64,000 nt of DNA from Pseudomonas alkylphenolica (GCF_004025535.1 NZ_QJRG01000033.1:434001-498000); one strand, 5' to 3'. Positions 8,081-18,224 are shown, counted from the first letter of the stretch. A program made the numbers and translations. The notes: generated by a model from the letters alone, not told the origin.

Positions 8081-9679
8081 ATGCCCGTACCCGACCTGTT
8101 TCGCGAAGGCCTCGCCCGCGGCTGGAAAGCCCGTGACGCCTCGCGCCTGGACCAGGACCTGACCCTGGAAGCCGATATCGCCATCATCGGCAGCGGTGCC
8201 GGTGGCGCCACCACGGCCGAGCTGCTCAGCGCCGCCGGCTTCAAGGTGCTGTTGATTGAGGAGGGCCCGCTGAAGACCAGCAGCGATTTCCATTTGCTCG
8301 AAGACCAGGCCTACGCCAGCCTCTACCAGGAAGGCATCGGGCGCATGAGCAAGGACGGCGCCATCACCATTCTCCAGGGCCGTGCCGTGGGCGGCACCAC
8401 CCTGATCAACTGGACGTCGAGCTTTCGCACTCCGGCGCCCACCTTGCAGCACTGGGCCCGCGAGCACGGTGTGGTTGGCCTGAGCGAGACCGAGCTGGCG
8501 CCCTGGTTCGAGCGCATGGAGCAGCGCCTGGGCATCGCGCCGTGGATCATGCCGCCCAACGCCAACAACGATGTACTCAAGCGTGGCTGCGAAGCACTGA
8601 AACTCAACTGGAAGGTCATCCCGCGCAATGTGCGCGGCTGCTGGAACCTGGGCTATTGCGGCATGGGCTGCCCGACCAACGCCAAGCAATCGATGCTGGT
8701 CACCACCATTCCTGCCACCCTCGACATGGGCGGCGAGCTGATTTACCTGGCCCGCGCCGAGCGCCTGCTGCACGACGGTGAACGAATCAGCGCCCTGCAG
8801 TGCCAGGCCATGGATTCACGCTGCGTGAGTCCGACAGGCCGCACGCTCCTGGTCAAGGCACGACACTACGTGCTCGCCGGCGGCGGTATCAACAGCCCGG
8901 CCCTGCTGCTGCGCTCGGACGCGCCCGACCCGCATCAACGCCTGGGCAAGCGGACCTTTCTGCATCTGGTCAACTTCAGTGCCGCCCTGTTCAAGGACAA
9001 GGTCAACCCGTTCTACGGCGCTCCGCAATCGATTTACTCCGATCACTTCCAGTGGCGTGACGGTGTCGCCGGCCCGATCGGCTACAAGCTGGAGGTGCCG
9101 CCGCTACATCCGGCACTGGCCAGTACCCTGCTCGGCAGCTTTGGCCGCGATAACGCCATGCGCATGGAGCAGTTGCCCAACACCCACGTGATGCTCGCGC
9201 TGCTACGCGACGGCTTCCACCCGGAAAGCAGTGGCGGTGACGTACAGCTACGCGACGACGGTTCGCCGGTGCTGGACTACCCGGTGTCGGCCTACACCTG
9301 GGACGGCATCCGCCGTGCCTTCCACAGCATGGCCGAGATCCAGTTCGCCGCCGGTGCTGACGCCGTGTTGCCCCTGCACAGCGCGGGCCGCTACGTAAAA
9401 AGCCTGGCCGAGGCAAGGCAGATGATCGACGGGCTGAACCTGGAGCTGTTCCGCACCCGCCTGGGCAGTGCCCATGTCATGGGCGGCTGCAGCATGGGGG
9501 AAAACCCGCAACAGGCAGTGTGCGACAGCCTGGGACGCCATCATCAACTGGCCAATCTGTCGATTCACGACGGCTCGTTGTTCCCGACCAGCATCGGTGC
9601 CAACCCTCAACTGTCGGTGTATGCGCTGGCTGCTCGGCTCAGTGACAACCTGATTCAGCGACTGGCGAGCAACACATGA
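8081..9679 (+). CDS. GMC-family FAD oxidoreductase
   Basis: A 532-residue glucose-methanol-choline family flavoprotein. The FAD Rossmann motif is at residues 32-55 (IAIIGSGAGGATTAELLS), followed by the GMC signature region GRAVGGTTLINW. A cysteine-rich stretch (CWNLGYCGMGCPTNAKQS) lies around residue 190. The C-terminal domain has the active-site histidine region SAHVMGGCSMG and the conserved end NPQLSVYALAARLSDN. It would oxidise an alcohol, passing electrons to an unknown acceptor. No signal peptide is seen; the preceding Tat protein may export it. With calB this suggests stepwise alcohol to aldehyde to acid oxidation. Confidence 0.85.
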   Translation: MPVPDLFREGLARGWKARDASRLDQDLTLEADIAIIGSGAGGATTAELLSAAGFKVLLIEEGPLKTSSDFHLLEDQAYASLYQEGIGRMSKDGAITILQGRAVGGTTLINWTSSFRTPAPTLQHWAREHGVVGLSETELAPWFERMEQRLGIAPWIMPPNANNDVLKRGCEALKLNWKVIPRNVRGCWNLGYCGMGCPTNAKQSMLVTTIPATLDMGGELIYLARAERLLHDGERISALQCQAMDSRCVSPTGRTLLVKARHYVLAGGGINSPALLLRSDAPDPHQRLGKRTFLHLVNFSAALFKDKVNPFYGAPQSIYSDHFQWRDGVAGPIGYKLEVPPLHPALASTLLGSFGRDNAMRMEQLPNTHVMLALLRDGFHPESSGGDVQLRDDGSPVLDYPVSAYTWDGIRRAFHSMAEIQFAAGADAVLPLHSAGRYVKSLAEARQMIDGLNLELFRTRLGSAHVMGGCSMGENPQQAVCDSLGRHHQLANLSIHDGSLFPTSIGANPQLSVYALAARLSDNLIQRLASNT

Positions 9680-9704
9680 CAACAAATGCCCTCACTGTCT
9701 ATAG

Positions 9705-10271
<567 letters not shown>

Positions 10272-10316
10272 CATCCGCGATTTGACAGCCGCGCCCGCGT
10301 GCACTGCGGGCGCTAA

Positions 10317-10630
<314 letters not shown>

Positions 10631-10631
<1 letters not shown>

Positions 10632-12319
10632 TGCCGGTCGCTGGCCGCCTTGCCGCACTGGCCCTGGGTGCACTGTTTGTACTCGGGGCAGCCGGTGTTC
10701 AGGCCCAGGGGCCTGGGCGTGCAGCGATTGCCAGCCCGCACCCCGAAGCGACAGCAGCAGCGCAGCAAATCCTCGAACAAGGCGGTAACGCCTTTGACGC
10801 GGCAATCGCCGTCAGTGCCGCATTGGCGGTGGTCGAACCCTATGGTTCGGGGCTGGGTGGTGGTGGTTTCTTCCTGCTGCGCGAAGCCGACAGCCCTGCG
10901 CGTTATGCCTTCCTCGATGCCCGCGAACGCGCACCTGGCAAAGCCACCGAGGCCATGTACCTCAAGGATGGCAAGGTCCAGCCCGGATTGTCGATCAATG
11001 GCCCGCTGGCAGCGGCAATACCCGGCTTGCCGGCGGCGCTTGCCGACCTCGCTGCGCACTACGGCAAACTGCCACTGAAAAACACCCTGGCGCCAGCCAT
11101 TCGCCTGGCCAACCAGGGCTTTGCCGTGGATCGCATGTATCGTGACCGGGCAACCATGCGCCTGAGCGCGTTACGCGACGATGCGGAAAGTGCCCGGCTG
11201 TTCCTCACCCAGGGTGAAGTCCCGGCACTGGGTGCGAACATTCGCCAGCCGGAGCTGGCAATCACCCTTGAACGCCTGGCCAACCAAGGCCGCGATGGCT
11301 TCTACACAGGCCCGACGGCACAGGCGATGGTGCAGGGTGTTCAAGCTGCAGGCGGTATCTGGAGCCTGGAAGACCTGGCCAACTACCGCACCGCCAAGCG
11401 CGAGCCGTTGCGCTACCAACTGGCCGATCAACGCGAACTGATCAGCGCCCCGCCGCCCTCCGCCGGTGGCGTGGCCCTGGCCCAGAGCCTGGCAATGCTT
11501 CAGCGCCTGCCCTGGCAGAGCGCCGAGCCGGTACAGCGCAGCCATTACGTGGTGGAAGTGTTGCGCCGCGCCTACCGCGACCGCGGCCTGCTTGGCGATC
11601 CGGACTATGTGGCCAACCCCGTGCCGCAACTGCTGGCGCGCACCTACCTGAGTCGCCTTGCCGACGGCATCGATGCATACCAGGCTACACCGAGCAGCAG
11701 CCTGCCGCCCGCCCCGGCCTGGCGTGAAGGCGACCACACCACCCACTTCGCGGTGATTGATGCCGACGGTAACGCCGTGGCGGCGACGCTGTCGGTCAAC
11801 CTGCCCTTCGGCGCAGCCTTCAGCGCGCCAGGCACCGGTGTAGTACTGAACAACGAGATGGACGACTTCGCCGCAGACCCGCGCGGCAGCAACAACTACG
11901 GCCTGGCCGGCAGCCAGGCCAATGCGGTTGCCGCCGGCAAGCGGCCGTTGTCGAGCATGAGCCCGAGCTTCATCGAGAGCCCGACGCAGTTCGCCGCCTT
12001 TGGCACCCCCGGAGGCAGCCGCATTCCGAGCATGGTACTGCTGTCGATGCTGGGGTTCCTTGAAGGCAAGCCGGTCGCCAGCTGGCCGGCGGTGCCGCGC
12101 TACCACCACCAGTACCTGCCGGATGTGGTCGAGCACGAGCCGGGAGCATTCACCGCCGAGCAGCAGCGCGACTTGCAGGCACGCGGCTACCAGCTAAAAG
12201 ACCTGCGCCGCACCTATGGCAATCAGCAAGTGTTGTACTGGGACAAATCCAGGCACACCCTGGAAGCCGCCAGCGACCCGCGTGGTGTAGGCCGCGCTGA
12301 AGTGCTCAGCCCGCGCTGA
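10631..12319 (+). CDS. ggt: gamma-glutamyltransferase
   Basis: A 562-residue gamma-glutamyltranspeptidase that cleaves or transfers the gamma-glutamyl group of glutathione in the periplasm. It has a signal peptide (LAALALGALFVLGAAGVQA) and the proenzyme layout: a large subunit, then autocleavage before the nucleophile threonine T370 in DHTTHFAVIDADGN. The small subunit carries the GKRPLSSMSPS loop and a GTPGGSRIPSMVL segment. The ATG overlaps the TGA of the ferredoxin gene, an unusual pairing of functions. It converges with mutM, with only six bases between stops. Confidence 0.92.
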
Positions 12320-12325
12320 GCACGC

Positions 12326-13138
12326 TCACGTCTGGCAGCGCGGGCAGAAAACGCTGGCGCGCTGCCCCAGTTTGACCTCGCGCAGAATGCTGCCGCAGAC
12401 CTTGCATGGTTCTTCCCGGCGTCCGTACACGAACAGCTCCTGCTGGAAATAGCCCGGCTGGCCATCACCGCCGATAAAGTCGCGCAGGGTGGTGCCGCCG
12501 CGCTCGATGGCGCAGGCGAGGATGCGCTTGATCTCGATCGCCAGCTTCAGGTAGCGCGCTCGGGAAATGCCCCCGGCTTCGCGGCGCGGATCGATCCCGG
12601 CAGCAAACAGGGCTTCGGTCGCATAGATATTGCCGACCCCGACCACCACTGCGTTGTCCATGATGAACGGCTTGACCGCCATGGACTTGCCACGCGACAG
12701 CTGAAACAGGCGCTCGCCGTCAAACAGGTCGGTCAGCGGCTCAGGGCCAAGCCTGATCAGCAGTTCGTGGTTGAGCGGGTCGAGGCTCCAGAGCATGGCG
12801 CCAAAGCGTCGCGGGTCGGTGTAGCGCAGGGCCAGGCCCGACTCCAGTTCGATGTCGACATGCTCATGCTTGGCGGCCGGCAAACCGATCTCGACCAGGC
12901 GCAGGTTGCCCGACATGCCCAGGTGGCTGATCAGCGTGCCGACTTCGGCATTGAGCAACAGGTACTTGGCCCGCCGCTCGACCTTGACGAAGCGTTGCCC
13001 CGACAAGCGTACATCGAGGTCTTCGGGGATCGGCCAACGCAGGCGGCGGTCACGTACGATCACCCGGCTGACCCGCTGGCCTTCGAGAAACGGCGCGATG
13101 CCGCGCCGGGTGGTTTCGACTTCTGGTAGTTCCGGCAT
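12326..13138 (-). CDS. mutM: formamidopyrimidine-DNA glycosylase (Fpg)
   Basis: MutM removes 8-oxoguanine and formamidopyrimidines from DNA and nicks the abasic site. The 270-residue protein begins MPELPEVET, so after Met removal Pro is the catalytic amine and Glu3 is in place. The conserved lysine lies in the KYLLL segment. A C-terminal zinc finger is complete: C245, C248, C265, C268. The stop of the HDOD gene is 3 bases upstream on the same strand, so the two genes are probably cotranscribed. Confidence 0.97.
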   Translation of the reverse strand: MPELPEVETTRRGIAPFLEGQRVSRVIVRDRRLRWPIPEDLDVRLSGQRFVKVERRAKYLLLNAEVGTLISHLGMSGNLRLVEIGLPAAKHEHVDIELESGLALRYTDPRRFGAMLWSLDPLNHELLIRLGPEPLTDLFDGERLFQLSRGKSMAVKPFIMDNAVVVGVGNIYATEALFAAGIDPRREAGGISRARYLKLAIEIKRILACAIERGGTTLRDFIGGDGQPGYFQQELFVYGRREEPCKVCGSILREVKLGQRASVFCPRCQT

Positions 13139-13141
13139 GAA

Positions 13142-14014
13142 TCAGTGGCCGCCCAATTCGCGAATGGTTTGCTTGAGGTTCTCGAAGTCGTACTCGGAAA
13201 GCCCCACATAGTCGAGCACCAGGTGCCCAACGGCGTTCCATTCGTGATCCACGCTCTGATTGCCCAGTACCCGGTAGGAAGCGCAGATGTGCTCGGCCAT
13301 CTTCAGCACCGCCAGCAGGTTCTTCAACTGTGTCTGGGCATTGCCCGACGACTCGTCGCGGAACACGGCCAACGCATTGTGGTGGTTGGCAATGGCGGCG
13401 CTGATGTGCTCGGGCAGGCGCCAGGACTTGGCGGTGAAGTAGCCGACCACCGAATGGTTGGTGTTGAAGATGCGATTCTCGGTATCGACTACCCGGGTTT
13501 CGGCATCGGCCTTGGCATAAGACTCTTCCAGCACATCCATGTAGTCGGGAAAGCGCTTGAGCATCAGCGGCACGCCGCAGTCATGGAACAGCCCGAGGGT
13601 ATAGGCTTCGTCTGCCGACTGGATGCCGGTGCGCTTGGCCAGCGTCAGACAGGTCATGGCCACGTCCTGGGCGGTGTCCCAGAAACGGTTGAGGGTGACG
13701 ATGGTCTCGTCGCTCATTTCGCCCTTGATCGACTGGGCGTTGATCAGGTTGATGATCGAGCGGCTGCCCATCAGGTTAACTGCGCGCTGGATCGAACCGA
13801 TCTTGTTCGACAGGCCGAAATGCGGCGAGTTGACCAGTTTGAGCAAGGCGCCGGAAAGCCCCGGGTCCTGGGAAATCAGCTTGGCGATGGTTTCCAGATC
13901 CGGGTCGGGCATGTACTGCTCGAACTGCAGATCGACCATGATCTGCGGTTGCGGCGGAATGGTGATGCCTTGCAGGGCTTGCTGGATCTGTTCGGCGCTG
14001 AGTTCTTGGGACAT
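13142..14014 (-). CDS. HDOD domain protein
   Basis: A 290-residue single-domain HDOD protein. The region around residues 20-215 has the family pattern: ISQDPGLSGALLKLVNSPHFGL, then SIQRAVNLMGSRSIINL, and later FHDCGVPLML. HDOD proteins resemble HD phosphohydrolases but usually lack full metal ligands, and they act in signalling rather than catalysis. No receiver, GGDEF or membrane part is attached. It lies directly upstream of mutM. Its specific role is not known. Confidence 0.9.
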   Translation of the reverse strand: MSQELSAEQIQQALQGITIPPQPQIMVDLQFEQYMPDPDLETIAKLISQDPGLSGALLKLVNSPHFGLSNKIGSIQRAVNLMGSRSIINLINAQSIKGEMSDETIVTLNRFWDTAQDVAMTCLTLAKRTGIQSADEAYTLGLFHDCGVPLMLKRFPDYMDVLEESYAKADAETRVVDTENRIFNTNHSVVGYFTAKSWRLPEHISAAIANHHNALAVFRDESSGNAQTQLKNLLAVLKMAEHICASYRVLGNQSVDHEWNAVGHLVLDYVGLSEYDFENLKQTIRELGGH

Positions 14015-14106
14015 GCGTACTCACTCGTGAAGGACGGCGAATTCTAACCCTGTAGCCCTGTTGCGTACCAACGATGCAGAGGATACCCACACATCCTGCT
14101 ATGGAA

Positions 14107-14136
14107 GACCTGCAGGAGCGGATAAATCCGCGCCTA
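14107..14136. repeat. single diverged REP-like palindrome
   Basis: GCGGAT-AA-ATCCGC (14118-14131) preceded by TGCAGGA matches the plan of the REP units elsewhere in this window (TGTGGGAGCGGGTTTACCCGC) with substitutions in the stem. It stands alone in the HDOD/rlmI spacer, upstream of the rlmI promoter region (TATACT at 14173-14178). Confidence 0.55.
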
Positions 14137-14205
14137 CCGTCGCGCCCTGCACCGATAAAAAGGCCTACAGGTTATACTCCCGCTCTTTTTTCCCGGAGCG
14201 ACGTC

Positions 14206-15402
14206 ATGTCCCTGCCCAGCCTTCGTCTCAAAGCCAATGCCGACCGCCGCTTGCGCGCCGGCCACCTGTGGGTCTACAGCAACGAAATCGACGTCGCCGC
14301 GACCCCGCTGCATGGCTTCAAGGCCGGTGACCAGGCGCTGCTTGAAACCGCTGGCGGCAAGCCGCTGGGCATCGTTGCCATGAGCCCGAACAACCTGATC
14401 TGCGCCCGCCTGCTGTCGCGCGACATCAAGCTGCCGCTGGACAAGTCGCTGCTGGTACACCGCCTCAATGTGGCCCTGTCGCTGCGTGATCGCCTGTTCG
14501 ACAAGCCGTTCTACCGTCTGGTTTATGGCGATTCCGACCTGCTGCCGGGCCTGGTGGTGGACCGTTTCGGCGACATCCTCGTCGTTCAGCTGGCGTCGGC
14601 GACCATGGAGCAGCACAAGGACGACGTCATCGCCGCCCTGGTACAGGTGCTCAAGCCAAGCGGCATCCTGTTCAAGAATGACTCGGCAGCCCGTGATGCC
14701 GAAGGCCTGGGTCGCTACGTCGAGACCGTGTTCGGTGTCGTGCCGGAGTGGGTCGCGCTGGAAGAGAACGGCGTGAAGTTCGAAGCCCCGGTGATGGAAG
14801 GCCAGAAGACCGGCTGGTTCTACGACCACCGCATGAACCGCGCACGCCTGGCCCCTTATGTTCAGGGCAAGCGCGTTCTCGATCTGTTTAGCTACATCGG
14901 CGGCTGGGGTGTGCAGGCAGGCGTGTTCGGCGCCAGCGAAGTGTTCTGTGTGGATGCTTCGAGCTTCGCCCTCGATGGCGTCGAGCGCAACGCCGCGCTC
15001 AACGGAATTGCCGAGAAGCTGACCTGCATCGAAGGTGACGTATTCGAAGCCCTGAAGGAACTCAAGGCTGCCGAAGAGCGCTTCGACGTGATCGTTGCCG
15101 ACCCACCCGCGTTCATCAAGCGCAAGAAAGACCTGAAGAACGGCGAAGGCGCCTACCGCCGCCTGAACGAGCAAGCCATGCGCCTGCTGAGCAAGGACGG
15201 CATTCTGGTCAGTGCCTCGTGCTCGATGCACCTGCCCGAGGATGACCTGCAGAACATCCTGCTGACCAGTGCCCGTCACCTGGACCGCAACATCCAGCTG
15301 CTTGAGCGCGGCGGCCAGGGTCCGGATCACCCGGTTCATCCAGCTATCCCGGAAACCCGTTACATCAAGAGCATTACCTGCCGTTTGTTGCCTAACAGCT
15401 AA
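14206..15402 (+). CDS. rlmI: 23S rRNA (cytosine1962-C5)-methyltransferase RlmI
   Basis: A 398-residue class I methyltransferase of the RlmI family. An N-terminal PUA-like domain (SLRLKANADRRLRAGHLWVYSNEI) is followed by an EEHEH-type linker and the Rossmann domain with the SAM motif DLFSYIGGWGVQA and the acidic CVDAS. The later motifs are DPPAFIKRKKD and the SCSMHL segment that holds the catalytic cysteine. The ATG at 14206 is preceded by CGGAGCG; in-frame sequence back to 14074 overlaps the REP-like element and is not conserved coding. A perfect terminator follows. Confidence 0.92.
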   Translation: MSLPSLRLKANADRRLRAGHLWVYSNEIDVAATPLHGFKAGDQALLETAGGKPLGIVAMSPNNLICARLLSRDIKLPLDKSLLVHRLNVALSLRDRLFDKPFYRLVYGDSDLLPGLVVDRFGDILVVQLASATMEQHKDDVIAALVQVLKPSGILFKNDSAARDAEGLGRYVETVFGVVPEWVALEENGVKFEAPVMEGQKTGWFYDHRMNRARLAPYVQGKRVLDLFSYIGGWGVQAGVFGASEVFCVDASSFALDGVERNAALNGIAEKLTCIEGDVFEALKELKAAEERFDVIVADPPAFIKRKKDLKNGEGAYRRLNEQAMRLLSKDGILVSASCSMHLPEDDLQNILLTSARHLDRNIQLLERGGQGPDHPVHPAIPETRYIKSITCRLLPNS

Positions 15403-15413
15403 TCTGTTTGACG

Positions 15414-15442
15414 AAAAATCCCGGCCAAGTGCCGGGATTTTT
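15414..15442. terminator. bidirectional rho-independent terminator between rlmI and mgtE
   Basis: A perfect 12-bp stem AAAAATCCCGGC / GCCGGGATTTTT with a 5-base loop. T-runs flank it on both strands, and it sits between the convergent rlmI and mgtE genes, so it should serve both. Confidence 0.92.
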
Positions 15443-15462
15443 GTAAACAGAGCAGGCAGTCG

Positions 15463-16521
15463 TCAGATATCCAACACCTGCGAAGCAATCCCGAAGTACA
15501 CCAGTACACCGGCGGCATCGGCAATCGACGTCACCAATGGCCCACTGGCGGTGGCCGGGTCGAGGTTCATGCGGCTGAGCAGGAACGGCAGGCTCATGCC
15601 GATGAGGCTGCCTAGCAGGACGATGACCAACATGCTGCTGGCCACGATCAACGCGATATCCGGGCCGCCGCGCAACACCCCCAGCGACGCAACCGCGACG
15701 GCCATGGTGCCACCCAGGGCCAGCGCCACCCCACACTCACGCCCGAGCAAGCTCAACCAGTCCCGCATGACCACCTCCCCCGTGGCCAGGGCACGGACCA
15801 TCAAGGTCGCCGACTGGGCGCCGGCATTACCGCCGCTGTCGACCAGCAATGGAAGGAAGAACACCAGGGCGATATGGGCGGCAATGGTGTCTTCGAAGGC
15901 GGCGATGCCCGCCCCGGAAAACAGGTTGCCGAACACCAGCAACACCAGCCAGAGCACGCGCTTGCGGTAGAGCAGGCCCACCGTGGCGGTCTTCAGGTTG
16001 CCCAGCTGGGTGCCGATCAGCGCGCCCTTGTGGAAGTCTTCGGTGGCCTCCTCGACCACCACATCCATGGCGTCGTCACAGGTGATGATGCCGACCAGCC
16101 GGCCGTCGTTGTCCAGTACGGGCAAGGCCAGCAAATCGTGTTCACTGATCAGCCTGGCAACTTTTTCCTGGGAGGTAAACGTGCTCACACTGAGCACCGG
16201 ACGAACCATCAACTGCTCTACCGGTAACTCCGGGCTGGCCAGGATCAATTCGCGCAGGGACAGGGTGCCGAGCAGGTTGCCCTGCTCATCCAGCACATAG
16301 GACTGATAGATGGTCTCGGCATCGGCGGCTTCACGCCGCAGCATGTCGATGGCCTGGCTCGCGCTGAGGCCGCTGCAGATACAGGAGTAGTGGCTGCTCA
16401 TCAGCGCCCCGGCGGTGCCCGCCGGATAACGTCCAGCCTGCAGCAGGTCGTCACGGCGGGCCTGAGCCTGCTTGCGGGGCAAGGCCAGACTGGCCAGGTT
16501 TGCATCATGGATTGGGGTCAT
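15463..16521 (-). CDS. mgtE: MgtE-family magnesium transporter lacking the N domain
   Basis: A 352-residue inner-membrane Mg2+ channel of the MgtE family. Residues about 40-165 hold two CBS domains (YVLDEQGNLLGTLSLRELIL; VLDNDGRLVGIITCDDAMDVV). About 185-352 form the five-helix pore domain with LPLLVDSGGNAGAQSATLMVRALATG and SLPFLLSRMNLDPATASGP. Canonical MgtE has about 450 residues with an N-terminal superhelical domain that gates with Mg2+; here only about 40 residues precede the first CBS domain. Its SD (GGAG, six bases from the ATG) lies inside a hairpin, and a small ORF precedes it. A related Co2+ transport role is possible. Confidence 0.88.
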   Translation of the reverse strand: MTPIHDANLASLALPRKQAQARRDDLLQAGRYPAGTAGALMSSHYSCICSGLSASQAIDMLRREAADAETIYQSYVLDEQGNLLGTLSLRELILASPELPVEQLMVRPVLSVSTFTSQEKVARLISEHDLLALPVLDNDGRLVGIITCDDAMDVVVEEATEDFHKGALIGTQLGNLKTATVGLLYRKRVLWLVLLVFGNLFSGAGIAAFEDTIAAHIALVFFLPLLVDSGGNAGAQSATLMVRALATGEVVMRDWLSLLGRECGVALALGGTMAVAVASLGVLRGGPDIALIVASSMLVIVLLGSLIGMSLPFLLSRMNLDPATASGPLVTSIADAAGVLVYFGIASQVLDI

Positions 16522-16527
16522 ATCGAT

Positions 16528-16555
16528 CTCCAGGCAGCGGCACAGGTGCCTGGAG
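16528..16555 (-). promoter_or_regulatory. hairpin sequestering the mgtE ribosome binding site
   Basis: In the mRNA sense (minus strand) CTCCAGGCA - 10 bases - TGCCTGGAG forms a perfect 9-bp stem. The 3' arm contains the GGAG that is the only good SD for mgtE, ending six bases before its ATG. A closed hairpin would block initiation, which suggests translational control. The sensing input is unknown. Confidence 0.55.
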
Positions 16556-16576
16556 GCCGACCGGCAAGGCTGACGG

Positions 16577-16657
16577 TCAGCTAACGGGCAGCCCTGGCGC
16601 CACGGCGTTCAGTGCCAGAATGTAGGTTCGCGATGAACTGAAACTGGGAAGGTCCAT
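16577..16657 (-). CDS. possible 26-codon leader ORF upstream of mgtE
   Basis: In the mgtE leader a small frame runs from ATG (16657-16655) to TGA (16579-16577) and encodes 26 residues, beginning MDLPSFSSSRTY and ending VAPGLPVS. It stops about 21 bases before the hairpin that covers the mgtE SD. The ribosome site in front of it is weak, and such a short frame could occur by chance. If translated, ribosome position could influence the hairpin, as in other magnesium-transporter leaders with short proline-containing peptides. Offered as a candidate only. Confidence 0.25.
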   Translation of the reverse strand: MDLPSFSSSRTYILALNAVAPGLPVS

Positions 16658-16804
16658 TAAGGGTGTCGTCTCGTTAGCCGCACATGCGGCGCGGGGATAG
16701 TAGGCAAGTAGCGCCTGGCCGTCTGTAGCAAAACCCACCCTGGGGGCCAAATCAGATAAGCACTACGACAAACCAGCAAAATCGCGACCGGTATGTCGCC
16801 AAGC

Positions 16805-17887
16805 TCAATGCCCAAGCTCATGGGCAGGGTGGTGATTGTTGGCGATGATGTTGGCAATCAGGGACTCTCCCGGGAAGTCGGCCATGATGATGCCCACGGT
16901 TCTTTGGGTCGGGCCCGGGCCGTTCATGTCGTTGATGTCGTCACGCGCCAGGGTGTTGGTGCCTTCGAATGAGATCGTGCAAACACGCAGCACGCAGGTG
17001 GTTCGGGGGAAAAACGGGTACCAGTCGACCTCCCCCAGGGCCAGAAGGCCCGTCGACAGTCGGGGTGCATCCGTGCCCGACGAGGAATGCCCGCTCGCCA
17101 CGAAGTAAGGGAACGACCCGAAGCTGCCCGACAGGTAATTCACATAAAACATGTTCTTGTCCCCCGCCGCAGCACGGTGTAGCTGGCGCCTGATCTTCAG
17201 GTACTTCTCGTGCAGGTCCCAGTTGGTTTTGAGCGTAAAATCATCCTGGATGTCGAAGTTGCTATAGTTGAGCCCGTAAGGGTTGAGGTTGGAAATGTTG
17301 GAAAGCACCACAAACTTCCCCCGCGCCTCGCCCAGCGTTACGGTGTTGCGCGGTGCTTTCAGGTACGTACTGGAAAACTGTTTCATGTAGTGATCGAAGA
17401 CATCCGCCAGGCTGACCGTCACGTTACTGTTCGCCGTGTGCTCTTCCTTGATCCGAAACAACACAGTTTCGCTGGGGTTGGCCTTGAGAAAACGCTCGAT
17501 GGAGCGCAAGGCGGAGCCGAACATCTTGTCGAGAAAAACCGGGCCATGGTGCAAGGCGAAGACATCACTGGTTCGCCGGATACGCAAATCAAGGACGCGA
17601 ATGCCATACCTCAGTTGCTCGTCGAAATTGAGCGTCTGAGTAACGACGATGTCGTCAACGATCGGAAACAGGCTGACATCGAAGGTGGCCGAATCATGGG
17701 TGCCGGGAAGCGCCAGTTCACTCAACTGCACGTCATCGCGGATTGATTTCATCCAGCTGCTTTTGTCGGTGAAAGAGTCATGGACATCGTGCGAATAGGC
17801 ACCGTCCAGGTGCGGATTGGCAGTGGCCGCCTGGCTCAGGCAAAGGAACAGGCAGCCGAGGCTGATCAGGTGGTGAATGGTTGGCAT
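16805..17887 (-). CDS. secreted PI-PLC X-domain phosphodiesterase
   Basis: A 360-residue protein of the phosphatidylinositol-specific phospholipase C-like superfamily. It starts with a signal peptide (ISLGCLFLCLSQAATA). Catalytic features are the first histidine in LPGTHDSATF and the second in DVFALHHGPVF, with the LDLRI strand between. Such enzymes cleave glycerophosphoinositol-type phosphodiesters, typically by a metal-independent cyclic route in bacteria. The ATG at 17887 has a strong AAGGAGG site; an upstream in-frame start at 17944 lacks one and would bury the signal. It lies upstream of mgtE on the same strand with a 283-base spacer. The natural substrate is not known. Confidence 0.85.
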   Translation of the reverse strand: MPTIHHLISLGCLFLCLSQAATANPHLDGAYSHDVHDSFTDKSSWMKSIRDDVQLSELALPGTHDSATFDVSLFPIVDDIVVTQTLNFDEQLRYGIRVLDLRIRRTSDVFALHHGPVFLDKMFGSALRSIERFLKANPSETVLFRIKEEHTANSNVTVSLADVFDHYMKQFSSTYLKAPRNTVTLGEARGKFVVLSNISNLNPYGLNYSNFDIQDDFTLKTNWDLHEKYLKIRRQLHRAAAGDKNMFYVNYLSGSFGSFPYFVASGHSSSGTDAPRLSTGLLALGEVDWYPFFPRTTCVLRVCTISFEGTNTLARDDINDMNGPGPTQRTVGIIMADFPGESLIANIIANNHHPAHELGH

Positions 17888-18224
17888 GTTCGGGCCCTCC
17901 TTGGCGCGATTGATCCACCGCCACGCTAAATGCCCGGGTGCCAAAACAGGCCCTAAATAGATACCGGCACTACCCTGTTGCAGGCGTGTACATGACCGAA
18001 CCTCGGGTTACATGCGCTTGTTCATTCCCTATACGCGCCAGCGGTGTAGAATCGGCTTATTCATCGCCAGTCATCCCCGGCGGGTTTATGAGCTCTGGTC
18101 GAGCACGCGGCGATCCCGCGCTGTCTTCGGCCCCATCCGTACCAGCGGCCACATGCCTTCGGTGCAAAGGACTAGAGAAGCTCACTCCCCTTTTTGTTAC
18201 CTGATTAGCCGCCAGGAGTGCTTC
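17888..18224. promoter_or_regulatory. divergent spacer with candidate ilvD promoter
   Basis: The 337 bases between the PI-PLC gene and ilvD hold no convincing gene. A plausible sigma-70 promoter for ilvD is TTCCCT (18025-18030), 16 bases, TAGAAT (18047-18052), which leaves a leader of about 165 bases. No branched-chain attenuator peptide was found in the leader. The ilvD SD is CAGGAG at 18213-18218. Confidence 0.4.

Noticed and set aside
14134..15339. 401-codon open frame on the minus strand
   Set aside because: Antisense to rlmI, which has clear methyltransferase motifs.
16657..16857. 66-codon minus-strand frame between the PI-PLC gene and mgtE
   Set aside because: It overlaps the end of the PI-PLC gene in another frame and has no good ribosome site; its hydrophobic stretch is probably fortuitous.
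18053..18224. possible leader-peptide attenuator before ilvD
   Set aside because: No short ORF rich in Leu, Ile or Val codons and no terminator hairpin with a T-run were found in the leader.
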